Positions 52,230 through 64,000 of a DNA stretch of 64,000 bases are shown here, piece by piece. Positions within the stretch are counted from its first letter, which is position 1. The number at the start of each line of letters is the position of its first letter. The DNA comes from Styela clava (lineage: Eukaryota; Chordata; Ascidiacea; Stolidobranchia; Styelidae): the NCBI RefSeq assembly GCF_964204865.1, contig NC_135259.1, positions 9,496,974 to 9,560,973 on the forward strand. Direction: 5' to 3'. The translations under genes were made by a program, and so were the position numbers. A model generated the notes under the pieces. It worked only from the letters and a program-made list of their open reading frames with translations. It was not told the origin of the DNA and searched no databases.

Positions 52230-53630
52230 CTCGCTCGCTAAACTAGTTTGATTCCACGGTGAAGTATCTGAAGTCTGGTCTCAGTACCTTCGTTTAATTC
52301 CCGGTGGACAACTATGACGATATGGCTAACTACGGATGTAAATGTCTGGGTTACCAAGTCTGATCAACGTATGCGTAAATCATATAGGACGAGGATGACG
52401 CGTATGTCGAGTTAATTATTTTCTAACTCTTGATTACCACTGATGCGTTAGGAAGAAGCAAGCTCACGCACGCGACTTTATTGCTCTCCGTCAATTTCTA
52501 CCGGATCGTCCAGGAGCGTGTTTTTATAGAAAGCATAATATTACATTTTCTACTCCTCCACGACATTCTGTTTCTAAATCGTGGTTTTTGATTTTTATCG
52601 CAGCATTATTACTGGACAATTATCCCAAAAATATCACATTGTAAATATTTGTATATATAAGCTATTTTTAACGTCCACAACCCACACGGAAGGCTTGAAC
52701 TAATAAGCGTAGCAAAAGCAATCAAAAGTTGGCGCACTCAAATCATGTTTATGGCCTGCTGGAATAACATATTGAGCAAATGATAAAAACGTTTTTGATA
52801 AGCACCTAATAAAGGATCTAACATATTAAAATCAAGTCGGCGTGTGTTTGGTAAGAATAGGAAATATCAGAATTGGTATGTATAAATACCTTCTACATAT
52901 TTTGTTATTTATTCACATTTTCTTTTCAAATTTTGCGTAGAGTGCTGATGGTTGGCATTTTTTTTAGCTAAGTAACCAAAATTTTGACAACTCTAAAGCA
53001 ATATTTGTCTGTCTTCGTGAAATCAATTTTTTGGTTTGGTCGCTTGCCTTTTTTTCAATATATATAAACCTAAAAGTTACTAATTTTATTCTATAGTGAA
53101 TTTCATTGTTTATTTTATATTTGGTATTGAAGTGTTGTTCAATAGTAATTACATGTGTGGAGAGTATTACTGCGTAATAATTTGGCAGCATTCATTTTTC
53201 TTATAAAGCCACGCGTCGATTTCAAAAACCCGCTGATGGCAAACAAATTCATTTAAATTTGGTCGTAAAAGTACTGCACGTTTAGTATTTGAGCATATTC
53301 CTGGGTTGTGAGAGTTATTGTAACACTAACTCATAAATAGGACGCACTAACGTTGTTACCATTAAGACTGCTGCTGATTTTATTTGAATAGCAACCATGG
53401 CCTGAAAAAGCACGTTCAGTCTCAAGAGTGCTAAATCGGCGTCCGAAGATGTTGCATCATACTTTATCCCATTTGTTCCATGTTTGTTTCAATTTGCCAC
53501 AGTTTCCCTCATTGTTTAACACTTATACCACTTTTTGGGCTAAGGTTATGCACCATGGAGAAAATGGTAAAAGTAAGCCGAAGTAAGCTATGAAGTTGCA
53601 TTTATGCTATTTTCTAGGTTGGGATGTATA

Positions 53631-53805
53631 CAGTGGTGGGATTCAGCCAGTTCGCACCGGTTCTATAGAACCGTCTCACGGAATTTTAAGAGATCAGCGA
53701 ACCGATTAGCATTACTGGTTACTGTCAATGACTTGTAACAGAACCGACTGAAAAATATGACTTTTGTAATGGAACCGGCTGACAAAAATTAGAATCTCAC
53801 CACTG
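53631..53805. mobile_element. 175-bp hAT-type MITE
   Basis: Left end CAGTGGTGGGATTC; right end (reverse complement) CAGTGGTGAGATTC. Both ends continue into matching accggttct/gaaccggct subterminal motifs. Flanks gatgtata and gatgtagc agree at 6 of 8 positions, a decayed target duplication. Confidence 0.75.
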
Positions 53806-54124
53806 GATGTAGCCTATATATATATATATACTATTTTAGTTAGTCAGAAGGTGAGAGTAGGTATATGAAGTAAGATTCGTACCATTGTGACAAGTGTGGG
53901 AAACGATATTTTCGAGGCACCCGCAAAAGATTACAAAACTGTCTGTTGACGTTGGTACCGCCTTCGAGTATTTCACTGACGTGAACACATTTAGATACAA
54001 TAGCATTGTGCAAACGGCGTAATTTGTGCCCTAACGGTTTTGACAGTGGTAAGTAGCAGTAACTTGCACATCTTTATTTTACTGGCTCATTGCCGTGTAT
54101 TATTACATTCGGATGGTGCTAGAT

Positions 54125-55707
54125 CAGTGGTTCTCAACCGCCGGTCCGGTGCCGGTCCGCCAAATATTTTCCTATATTAATATATTATAAGCTATATTAT
54201 AATACAGAGTATTGACGGCATGTCCGTTAGTTTTGTGTTTTTTTCCTAATTCTTATTGATTCGTAGTACCGTTATTCGTCTAACTGTTGGACCAGGGGTG
54301 GGCAAGGTTTTCAGACCGGGAGCCAACAATTTTGCCCATCTAGACTGGCGGACCATGGAAGTATGGAGTAAAATGTGAAAGTTACATTTATGGACAATAT
54401 TTGCAGTGCTACAAAAGCAAAAGTGGAAAACGATAAGCCCCATGCCAAAACTCAATTTTATCGCAATCCCAACAAATTCCTTGAGCTATTTTTTTGAGGA
54501 GTTTGATAGCACATTCCGTGTTTGTCCGAAAATAAGACTGGGTTATATTTCAATATTTTTCCGAAAAATAACACTAGGGCTTGTTTTCGGGGAATGTCTT
54601 CTATTTTTATTTATAAAAAATAAAATTCGAAAGTAAAGAATTACGATAATTTCAAATATATATATAAAGTATGAAAACCGATATCCATTTACTTATAAAT
54701 ACCACGTTTTTATTCAGAACAGCTGCGAAACATAGATTATCAATCATTTAAAACGTGTAGGAGAGATTTCTTGATATCGACCAGGTCAAAAAAAAGTTCG
54801 CGTTATTGACTAGGTCTTATTTTTAAGGCGAGGGCTTATATTAAAATATTTCTTAAAATTCAGGCTAGGTCTTATTTTTATGGTATGTCTCAATTTCGGG
54901 GAAACACGTTTCACGTTTCAAAAGAAACCCAGCGGTGAACACCAAGTTAGTGGTGTTTACAGAAAGAGACTGCTACTTCAACTTTACAACATACCCCGAA
55001 ACGACTTTGCAAGTTGCAGCTAAATTGATATGGATCGTATTTACGTGACGTATTTATATTTATTTTCAAATTAACGTATATATGATACTGTATATACACA
55101 GTTTTTTTTGTTATTATTTCTTGTTAGACTTGCTTATGGGTGCCGCTGCTCGATAACCAAATTTGGTTTCTCGCGGCTCCCCTCACCCTGAAATGCCTTT
55201 TATTTATTTATTGCAATTTGTATATCAAGTGTGCATTTAGTATGGTGAGAAAATAAACTACTGATTACTGATCATACGGAAACAAGCAAAAAACGAGAGG
55301 GATATTTTATTGAGCACTATAATAAGTATTTGGAGCTAAGTTTCAATATTGCTCCCAGCAGCGAAAAAGTACTACTTGCTACGTGCCTAGTCTGTGCCAA
55401 AATTCTTTCAAACGACGCAATGAAACCCGCAAAGCTAACGAAATCGCGTGGAAGTCAACGCTCTACTTTGCCTTGCACAAACTTCATTAGAACTACGTTC
55501 AACACGTATAATATGAAGAAGACAGCAGTAAATTTCTCATTGAATTGGATTGTCTTCTTTTGCACCGCCTACTTTTGTCGTAATTGCATTCTTTTGATTA
55601 TGTTTTGTGTTCATGACATTTTTGGTTAATTTTGAAGGTCCGCAGGTCCGCGAAATTTTTTTTGAAATTTTACCGGTCCGCGAACTGAAAAAGGTTGAGA
55701 ACCACTG
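54125..55707. mobile_element. 1.58-kb hAT element, decayed
   Basis: Left end CAGTGGTTCTCAACC and right end (reverse complement) CAGTGGTTCTCAACC form 15-bp perfect terminal inverted repeats. Perfect 8-bp target duplication tgctagat at 54117-54124 and 55708-55715. Subterminal ccggtccg motifs occur at both ends. Inside is a BED-type finger fragment (about 55305-55500) but no catalytic domain, so it is an internally deleted, non-autonomous copy. A second hAT-like end (caggggtgggcaag) at about 54292 suggests nested insertion. Confidence 0.88.
55305..55500 (+). pseudogene. hAT transposase N-terminal BED zinc-finger fragment
   Basis: The open frame reads HYNKYLELSFNIAPSSEK, then ATCLVCAKILSNDAMKPAKL. 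This is the CxxC plus (L)SNDxMKPxKL signature seen at the start of ZBED5-like hAT transposases. The His pair that should complete the zinc site (RHLxxxH) is lost: the frame continues TKSRGSQ. No dimerisation or DDE region follows. Confidence 0.65.
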
Positions 55708-58071
55708 TGCTAGATGATGTCGTATTGGCATCCTTTTTGTAGATTGTGTTCAAAATATAAATTTGGATAAGTAAATGTTGTCGGTGGAAACCAACAAGTT
55801 GTTTGAAAGATGGGTACGTTGAAGTTAAATTCAACAAAATCGTATTGTCCTTAAACGCTCCACAGCGATATTTTCTAAAATACACATACAATCCTAAATT
55901 TTGTTAGATATAGATAGATAGATTTTATATGAAGACTCCATAGTACACACAAAATATAAAAGGAGAATTCTGGGGAGCAAGCAAAACCTTTAAAAAAAGT
56001 TTAAAACATAAGAAATATCATGCGCACGCCCACCAGCACACACGCAGAAAAAAATTACAAAAAACACAAACGTTGTTAAACAAGGCTTGGGCCTGAAATA
56101 AACGAACTAAAGATACGCGAATTTATTGAACCTTTGGGCTGTATTGAACCTTCGACCTGGGGTTCACGAGACGATTTTTAGGGGTACTTGGATGGCAGTC
56201 GAGTTTTTTTAATATCTCTTAACAAAGGGAAACTAAGTAACTACCAGATGAAAATGAATGCCAATTGAAACTCTGCGTAAATTTTCACTGATCTAGCGTT
56301 GTTGTGATTGTGACGCAACAATGTGAAATGCACAGCTTTTCAGCCAAACTGTGAAACCTCAAATAACAATGTACTGCGAGCATGCAGAAAGTGATATGCT
56401 CATCGAAACTTGAGAGAGATTTCAAGAATTTATTAGTTGGGTTGAGGACAAGCGCAATAACATCAACACGAACATTTAATTTAGTTACAGCAGTTGATCA
56501 ATAAATTGTCGTTGCAGCAAATTGTCAGTCAATATATCACAACTTTGTTTGGTGTCTGATTATTGGGGGTTCGCGTTGATTGCTTCGTGACTCGGGGGGT
56601 GCTTAACTAAAAAATAGGTTGAGAACCCCTGATTTAGACAATCCAGTACGGAATATCTGTACAGGCCAAATTTAAACGTTTTGAAAGAATTGTTGAATCG
56701 GGTTCTTCTGTGGTTTTCGATTAGTTCAATTTAAAATCGAATCCTTTCCAATGCTTCCAACATTAATATCGAACACGCACAACCACCATTTCAGCAGTTG
56801 CAGCCGTCCCGTCTTTTCTGCGCTCTGTTCCATCATCCACAACTATATTCATAAAAGGATCCAATCCTCGCAAAATACTCGTGAAGGATCGTCCACCTTT
56901 AACCTTTAAATCCAATCTTTTATCCATAAACTTCTTTAATTCTGAAGGTTGGGGTCTTGTTCATCTTGATATTGCGCGATACAAACCAGCAGTAAATACA
57001 GAACGACAAAAAAAAGGTATATAATGATGATTGTTCATATACAATTTATGGTCTGAACCGGCCACCCTCTTACTGGGAGAGGTCTTGCAATTCTCTCTCG
57101 CACTTAATCAAACCACACAAAGTAATCCGCAGTTCATTACCATACTTAATCCCACCATGATCCCACCTAAATTTTTACTAGACAAGTGTATTTCTGCAAC
57201 TCGACACTTATGTCTACCCATACGAACCTAAACACATTGCTCACCAAAAAAACACTCAAAACAAAAATACCAACGTTTAACATTTGATATATATATTGAT
57301 AGATACATACAAGCTGTAAACGTTCCACTGTAAATCTAAAGGTTACACAATGCACATTAGTTAAGGATTGTTAAATTCAGACACTAGATAAATTCTAGAA
57401 GAGAAAGTAAATGATATTGGTTGGAATTAACAAACACCCTGTAGTGGGAGAGGCAATGAGCAAGGAAGAGCAATGATATACATAATACTTTATTACAGGG
57501 TGGTCGCTAGAAAAGTGGAAAATTTGAAGGTCAGATGACACCATGAATAAAATGCGTATAGGACTATAGGTATAGGTTGAATTGGAACGATATCCCACAA
57601 ATTAACCTCCAAAACGCTACACAAGCTTGGACTTGGCTCTGAAGTACACGGACGACATTTAAGCATCTATAAGTGTAACATAACATAGACCTTTAAAAAA
57701 TGTTGGCAAAGTTATATTTTGTAAAAAATGTCGCCGTTTGACAAATTTTCTGTTTTTCTAGCGAGTACCCCGAATAATAAGCTCAAACTTGATCATTTTT
57801 GGAGACCAATTCAAACATGAATACTTCAGTAAGCAGCAAAATGTAGATTACTTAGGAAGTGAACCTGACAATAGTAAAACAGCATTTGAAACACCCTGGG
57901 AGCAGCTCTGGCTCTACTATTTAATAAGTTGTAAATAGCTGTACCATTGAAAATCATACACCATAATAAAATATACTTGGTAAGGTAACTCGGAGGTTTT
58001 CACCAACAATATTCCCAATATTCCCGCTTTCTTGAAGCTCAAGACAGTTTCAATCCAAAAATTGTGTTGTT

Positions 58072-61000
58072 TTAAAACGAGACTGATAATGGTATTTTCT
58101 CATCTGGTTTGTAATTTTTTACTTCAGTAAACCGTACGACATCAACGCCAGTGTGTCCATATACTCGTAGAAAATCAGGAATGTGACCTTTTGTTTCTTT
58201 TATGTAAGCGAGATCACCATGAATGCTTAACTGTAAAATCAGGAAAAAAATATTTACAAACTTTTATTCTAGATATCCAAATACGCATTTGAAAATTATG
58301 CACTGCTATTGAATTTATGGTTTAAAAATCAGAGTTAAAAAATTATAGGATATGATACTTTCATATTTATCACAGCAGGGGAGAGAAAAAACCATAAGAC
58401 CAAACAACCATTCGGCCAATCACAGCCTCTTGCCCAGTTACAATTTCATGTTGGGTATGGGAAAAATTATCCAGTTATTTGTCTCAGATGAATGGACTTG
58501 GATGAGCGATTTGAATTATATAAAGCTAAAGAATAAATTATTTAGACCACTTTATATTATAGAAAAATAGTCATTGCTACTAAATTCTTGCATTAAGTCG
58601 TTAAAGCGGTTTAAAAAAAGACAATTGTTATCAGGTTAAACATGTCAATCTTGAAACACCAGATGTGGTGAGACATAAATAAAACATGAGACGATTCTTT
58701 TACAGCACAACCATTACGTTTAAATGGTTGCCTTGAACACCGACATTCGCCCTCGGGGTAATATAAAATCCGTACATATCATTAGTGGAATTAGAGTAAC
58801 ACATTTCCATTGAAATGCATGAGCATGAGATAGGTCCATGCAATATTTATTTCACATAATTATTTCAATATTGCAATATTTATTTCACGAAACAAAAACC
58901 CAAAACTTTACAGTAAGGTGATGATCAATTCGCCCTAGAGATTGAATGATAAAAATGTGATAGGTTTGAAAATATGATTCAAATTATTAGGATTAAAAAT
59001 ATATTACCTCAGTGGGATACACCGATACACTATAGGAATTAGGTCCTGTATTAAATCAGAAAAAAAAACTTTGATGTGCTCTGTTCATCTAATGGTGGGT
59101 ATATAAAGGGGAATGAATGAATTTAAAGAAACTTAAAAACTGATTAAAATAAAACAAACTTGAATAAAATTTATTGAGAACTGACTTCATAACAAAATTT
59201 TAAAATTGTAACATGACTTTATGAACACACTTTATATTAGTGTCTGCACTTCAAATATATGTATGAAAAATATATAGGTATATCTTTAAAATTACCATAG
59301 AAAAAATACATAATTTGATCTTCACCAAGCATGCACCATACAACAAAAATAAAAACTTCAGTAACATGGTCCATGCTCGTTCATGTTTAGCAAAAGAAAA
59401 TTATCAAAATCCCCACTTTAAATCTATAAGCATTGCTTGACGATGGCAGTTTTTTATGCAGACCACATTTAGCTATTCAATAATTAATTCAAGTACCCTA
59501 TGCAACAAGGTCATGATCTCACAAAAAGCCTAAATCAATGTCATGTTGTTAAAACCACAAAAATGCCTAATTTAGTTACCTTGGTTGAGTTTTTCTTTGA
59601 TGGAAATTGCATCGTACAACACATTACTAATAAAATCATTGTTGACATCCAAAAAAATAACAACGCGAGTTCGGGAAGACCAGCTTTCCTGTAATTTATA
59701 AAAGACGAAACATATTGAATAAGAAAGAGTGCAATGGTCAAATATATTACGACCATGAAAATTAAATTTCTAACAGCAGTAGCCCATGCCAGAGCTACTC
59801 GACTTTGTTATAGAAGATCTGTACACAAAATTACTGGGGTCTTTCCAGAAAATACATTTCACAGTGAGCGTAAATAAAACTTTGGAGTGTAAGAGTTAAC
59901 AGAAAAGGGATTTGTGGTAACTGCAAAAAATGTGTGTTGTAGTTTCCCAGCTGGTAATTATTCACTAATCAAGACAGCATTGTTCATTATGGAATCACGG
60001 TTCTTTTCTTATATACTTGAGTGCACAAATGAGAAAATTATAGCCTACAATAAAATCCCAGCCCTAAAATACAAAATCTACACAAAAATCTGTTATCCCA
60101 AAATCACGAGTACAAACTCAACCGCTGTGGCAATTCACATTAGTATCGACATCTTAGCCGAGCATCAGGCTTGTGGAAAATATGGCGAAATAACCAGATG
60201 GAAGGCTGTGTTGTGGCGCAGTATGTGTAAAAATTGAATAATTTTGGAGGAAATATCGTGACTGAAATCGATTGGTTTAATTAGTTGCACAGAAAAATGA
60301 TTTTTTAAAACAACATTTTAGCAAATCAATCTTCAGTTCAGGGCAATAATTTAGCAATCATTTAGAAATGAAATTTGTAGCGGATTCATGGTTTTACAAA
60401 ATACGTAGATTGCTGATTATTGTAAAAGGAAACATTCCAGTCATTCTAAAATCCTGGACATAATTACCAGTTGAATATACCGATACCGTATATTGAAAAA
60501 TAACGAGAATTTCACATTATAAAACCACAATCAGTAAATAAGTACTACACAAGAATGTTCTGATCAAGACAATAAGGTCAACCACAGCTGATGAATTATT
60601 AAACAAAGGATTCCGTGAATTTATGAAAATAAATTTGAATGTTTTAGTGTCTTAATATGTGAAGGTATTTGTTTCAATGAAATGCAAAACAAAATAACTT
60701 TTGAAATTTTTCATATGTACAATGTTTTAAAACGCTATTTACCGTAAAAAAAATTTTTTTTTTTTTAGAAATTCTCTTGATTCAGCAATATCCACCCAAT
60801 TTATTACACCCATGATGGGCATAGGATTTAAACCTGTGATTAAATAAAATCAAATGCTTAGACCACCCCCCCCACAAGCACAAGTACATAATACCAAAAT
60901 ACCTTGATAGCAGATAAAAGTTTATAAAAATGGAGTAGACCCCAACAGTTAAACACTGCGATGAAGAATCTTTTTCATGACACTCCATACGTATAAGCAT

Positions 61001-62873
61001 GAAGGGAGACAATATCAATGCAAGATACAATCAATGCAAGTTGTGAATGACAATTTTCAAATCATTGAGAATCAAAACTAAACAACTTACTTGACAAAAC
61101 AATTCCACCATTCTTCAAATTCCTTTTCTAAATTTGGATTATCGAAATGATCAAAATCATCATAATAATCGGAGAACCAGTAATCGTTTGTGTATGGATG
61201 ATGCTTTCTGTAGAGTAAAAAATGTTGGTCATGGGTGGACAAAACTGATTAATTAATATGTAGAATATGAAATATCGGATATACCATAATAACCTTATAT
61301 ATACTAAATTGCATCATTAATGAAAAATCGAGAATCAATGATTTTTAATTATCAGGAAACTTTGTCCTATGCCAAATGAATAATGAAGTAGGGTTGTTCA
61401 TATGCCCTTGGGATATAGACATCAATAAGAAGCCCAATGAATAAATCAAAAAAACACATCCACATATATATTTTTTATCAGGCAATTTTCTCAAGCAATT
61501 TCATAATTTCACTCAGACTCACTCAGATAGGAGATTGATCTCTTAGCGAAGTTACAAACGACCACTCAAGTGCCAAGAGCTACTTAGACTATAAATCATT
61601 ATTGTGTAGAATTGTGCATTAAAAATAATGATTTGGACGAGACTTGAAGCAGTGAGATGATATTATTTTTATATAAGGAGTAATATAATAATGCAAAATC
61701 CAATACTACCCTAATTACCATTCTGTATCTGATATTTCATTATTAAATAATTCAAACGCAATGTCCAAACCCGAAGTCGTTTCTTATATATACTCAAAAT
61801 ACTCACTCATATAAATTTGTCTGGAGATTAGACTCAATGATTCTATCCACCAGAGTTGTTTTTGGATGAATTTTATTTCCATCAGTATTATGTTTTATGA
61901 GCTTTTCCAGTGGATGTTGTGTATTTATTTCCGGTAAATTAGAACCAAACTGTAAAATATAAAAGGTTGAAGGGAGGTCATTATAATAAATGTAGAATAG
62001 AGAGCTGGATATATCATTGGCTATCTTGACCTATATTTTTTGTTATCACTTTGGTAAGAGCGAAAAATGCTGCTTCACACAGGTAAGTCGTTTCAAAAGG
62101 CAATAAAATTGAAATTGCATTTCCTGACAGCAATGGATATTAGTCCACACGATCAACCAAAAAGATGCAATCGCTTTTTGATTGAAATCAATCATTAAAG
62201 ATCGATCTGACTCTTTTCACATAGTTGCGGATCCCCTGTGAAGTCCCGGTGGACACCGGTTTGGGAAACCCATAGGGGTAGACTGTTTAAATGTTTACAG
62301 ATGCCAAGACATCAGCCTTAGAAATATTCAAACGATCGTTTTAAAAATAAATTAACAAAAAATCAATACAAATAAAATTTACTGTGTTTCCCAATACATT
62401 GTCCCATAATATTATTATGAAGTAAATAAGCATTAAATATTAAGCAAAGAGATCAATGCTTGAATAACAAAAAAATAAATAGTGCTTCAGGAGGGGATGG
62501 ACTGAATTATCTAATCAATCCACTATTCTGCATACATTTTGATTTAATAAATTTGATTATAGAATATCAATAATATATTCTAAATTAGGTCTTTGAAACT
62601 ATATTTCCTCTCAGAAATTTATAATCCTATTTCAAAAAATAAAATATGCGAGACATTTTAAATTTTTTAGAAATAGTTAAATAACTAACAAATAACTACA
62701 AAATAATAAAAATAGTTGATACTTACAGAAATGATAATAACTTCATCTGTGTCTTTATTTCCCAAACTTAACATAGAGGATGACATAACATCAGAATTCA
62801 TTAGTTTGGTCATATAATTCAGCATGTTCTGCATCATATTATCACTTGCCATCATGAGTGGATGTTGATACAT
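58072..62873 (-). CDS. Unrecognised multi-exon gene (one junction unresolved)
   Basis: Exons with good splice sites: 62727-62873 (starts ATG right after an AG; Met-rich, MMASDNMMQNMLNYM), 61807-61949 (HPLEKLIKHNTDGNK), 61091-61207 (acidic/aromatic, DYWFSDYYDDFDHFDNP, then EEWWNCFV), 59580-59688 (SRTRVVIFLDVNNDF), 59008-59045 (PNSYSVSVYPTE) and 58072-58230 (HIPDFLRVYGHTGVDVVRF, ends PLSVSF-stop). The first three join in phase, as do the last three. The 61091 exon ends in phase 2 but 59580 needs phase 0, so an exon is missing between them. A candidate segment ending upstream at 60833 (NPMPIMGVINWVDIAES) does not fit either phase as read and abuts an A13T8 homopolymer. No signal peptide, membrane span or known domain was recognised. 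The two halves could also be two genes. Confidence 0.5.
58385..58510 (-). repeat. Diverged copy of the SINE body
   Basis: Shares cctcttgcccagt, a variant of ccatgtcgggtatg (tcatgttgggtatg), cagttatttgt and gaatggacttggatg with the SINE at 32041-32345, in the same orientation. The tRNA-like head is absent. It sits just 5' (upstream on the minus strand) of the last exon of the unrecognised gene. Confidence 0.6.
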
Positions 62874-62994
62874 CTGTAACATGAAAAAATAATCCTGACT
62901 ATTATTAAGTCGCTTTTCTGGATCCAATTATTTTGGCGTGATTTTTAGCAGGCTATACTTATTTTGGTTTTTTATGGGCTCCCCTCATTTTTTC

Positions 62995-63150
62995 TCATAA
63001 GTCCTCCCAAGCATAACTTTTTATCTGGGTTGATAGATTTTCAATGTACTCGACACTGAAGGGCCTGCCAAACACAGCTACAGTTATTTCATTGACTTTG
63101 TACTGCCAGCTGATATTTGTATTATTCTTGTTAAAAACTTGATGGCAATC
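62995..63150 (-). CDS. Possible last exon of an upstream unrecognised gene
   Basis: A phase-0 open segment after a ttag acceptor, 51 residues then TGA: begins DCHQVFNKNNTNISWQYKV and ends SYAWEDL, with EITVAVFGRPFSVEYIENL between. Codon use and composition look coding, but no family is recognised and the exon before it is not established. It ends 121 nt before the ATG of the next gene (62873). Confidence 0.3.
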   Translation of the reverse strand, partial: DCHQVFNKNNTNISWQYKVNEITVAVFGRPFSVEYIENLSTQIKSYAWEDL

Positions 63151-63730
63151 CTAACTTGGCTTGTGCGATGAAGCACAGTTATTGGTATCTGTGCCAAAAA
63201 TAAAAACGGTTAGGCTATCACAAGATAAAGTGATTCGGGAAAACCGACACCAGACTGGACAGAACAGCTGTTAACAAACCCATAGACGTACAGTGCAGTA
63301 CCTATAACACCATATTCACAAGTTCTTTCAAGGTTCCAGTTAATGGGTTGTGCAAAATGATTGCATGCTACTATTTTATTAACACTAAATCACAGCTTCA
63401 TTGTTAGGAATAGTTAACTTTGTAAAAATGATTCTACCTTAACAAACATGGCCTGATTCTAACTGTTTAAAGGTATCAGCGCATATTGGTGCTTAATTAA
63501 CTGACCAACAGAGAAAAAGTTTTTCTGCCTCATCTTATTAGAGGGATATATTGGAGAAAAAAATTTTCTCAGTGGTAAAATAGGCCTCGTCTAATTTGCT
63601 GAGTAGACTTATTAGCCGAAAATATGATAAATTCATTTTTCATATATGTATATAATGGTAAATTTTACTCCCAAATAGCAATGACAAATATAAAATATTT
63701 TCAATTTGAAATAAAGATGTTCGAAACTAC

Positions 63731-63818
63731 CTGTAATCAAATATTCAAATACATTCGGAATTGGTAATATTTCATATGGCAAATTATTGATTTCATGGAT
63801 AACTGGAATGTAGTTCAT
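63731..63818 (-). CDS. Possible first exon of the gene at the window edge
   Basis: ATG followed by NYIPVIHEINNLPYEILPIP and a phase-1 donor (ACAG|gtagtt). It could be the 5' exon of the gene ending at 62995. Phase-compatible small segments exist at 63302-63384 (contains AQPINWNLERTCEYGV), but no complete chain to the 62995 exon could be closed. Confidence 0.25.
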
Positions 63819-64000
63819 TTAAAACTTTTTAAAATTGAGCATATAACATCAGATGCCCACAAAAAATAGCACTTCGTTTCAGACTTCCGACACCGCAAAA
63901 ATATAAAAATTATCAAACAACTTTTATACAAGCTATTCTATGTTTGCCGAGTCAATTTCTATGTTATTACAATGGTTACAAACTTACAATGTAAAATTTG

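Larger units (their letters stand above)
52270..57900. other. Intergenic, transposon-rich stretch
   Basis: No gene supported. It contains a 175-bp hAT MITE (53631-53805), a 1.58-kb hAT with a broken BED finger (54125-55707) and an isolated hAT right end near 56560-56635 (ggttgagaacccctg). A TA microsatellite lies at about 53814-53831. Remaining open frames are short and unsupported. Confidence 0.55.

Noticed and set aside
55130-55200. GC-richer patch (gccgctgctcgataacc, ctcgcggctcccctcacc) inside the 1.58-kb hAT
   Set aside because: Possibly an inserted SINE or LINE tail, but no second copy in this window and no clear ends.
59541-59756. Hydrophobic 71-codon minus-strand frame over the 59580-59688 exon
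   Set aside because: It joins the 61091 exon in phase but stops soon after the next junction, while the alternative frame runs through three exons with better coding content.

Overview
This is an invertebrate animal nuclear window: AT-rich, with genes split into many short exons by mostly short GT-AG introns, and with DNA-transposon and SINE remnants between and inside genes. The proteins (trefoil plus thrombospondin-1 repeats, annexins, a CD20/MS4A-like four-span protein and a BCMA-like small receptor), together with splice acceptors lying just upstream of several start codons (as in spliced-leader trans-splicing), suggest an invertebrate deuterostome. I favour an ascidian tunicate. That is an inference; no marker here settles it. 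All multi-exon models were built by hand from splice sites, reading phase and protein pattern. Where phases close, this is stated.

Layout. 1-5229: no supported gene; an 81-bp direct repeat and scraps of hAT-like sequence. 5336-18830 (minus): a 28-exon gene for a secreted protein of about 1,619 residues with a signal peptide, one trefoil domain, a Pro/Lys-rich linker and about 29 tandem thrombospondin type-1 repeats, with its poly(A) signal at 5230-5235. 18861-30240: 11 kb without a supported gene, holding one 236-bp palindromic MITE. 30370-38192 (minus): an 8-exon gene for a four-span CD20/MS4A-like protein with a long charged cytosolic tail; its largest intron holds a 1.3-kb hAT element and a tRNA-derived SINE. 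39331-43315 and 47609-52229 (both minus): two tandem annexin genes with the same intron positions and phases. Between them, on the plus strand, 44545-45611 is a 3-exon gene for a small type I membrane protein whose cysteine spacing closely follows BCMA. 52270-57900: intergenic and transposon-rich (a hAT MITE, and a 1.58-kb hAT carrying a broken BED zinc finger). 58072-62873 (minus): exons of a gene I do not recognise, with one junction unresolved. 62995-63818 (minus): possible exons of a further gene that reaches or nears the window edge.

The genes do not form an obvious pathway. The trefoil/TSR protein is extracellular, the MS4A-like and BCMA-like products are membrane proteins, and the annexins are cytosolic calcium-dependent membrane binders. 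The clearest evolutionary events are the annexin tandem duplication and the internal expansion of the TSR array. The most unusual candidates are the trefoil + TSR giant with a possible cassette exon, and the BCMA-like receptor set between the two annexins.
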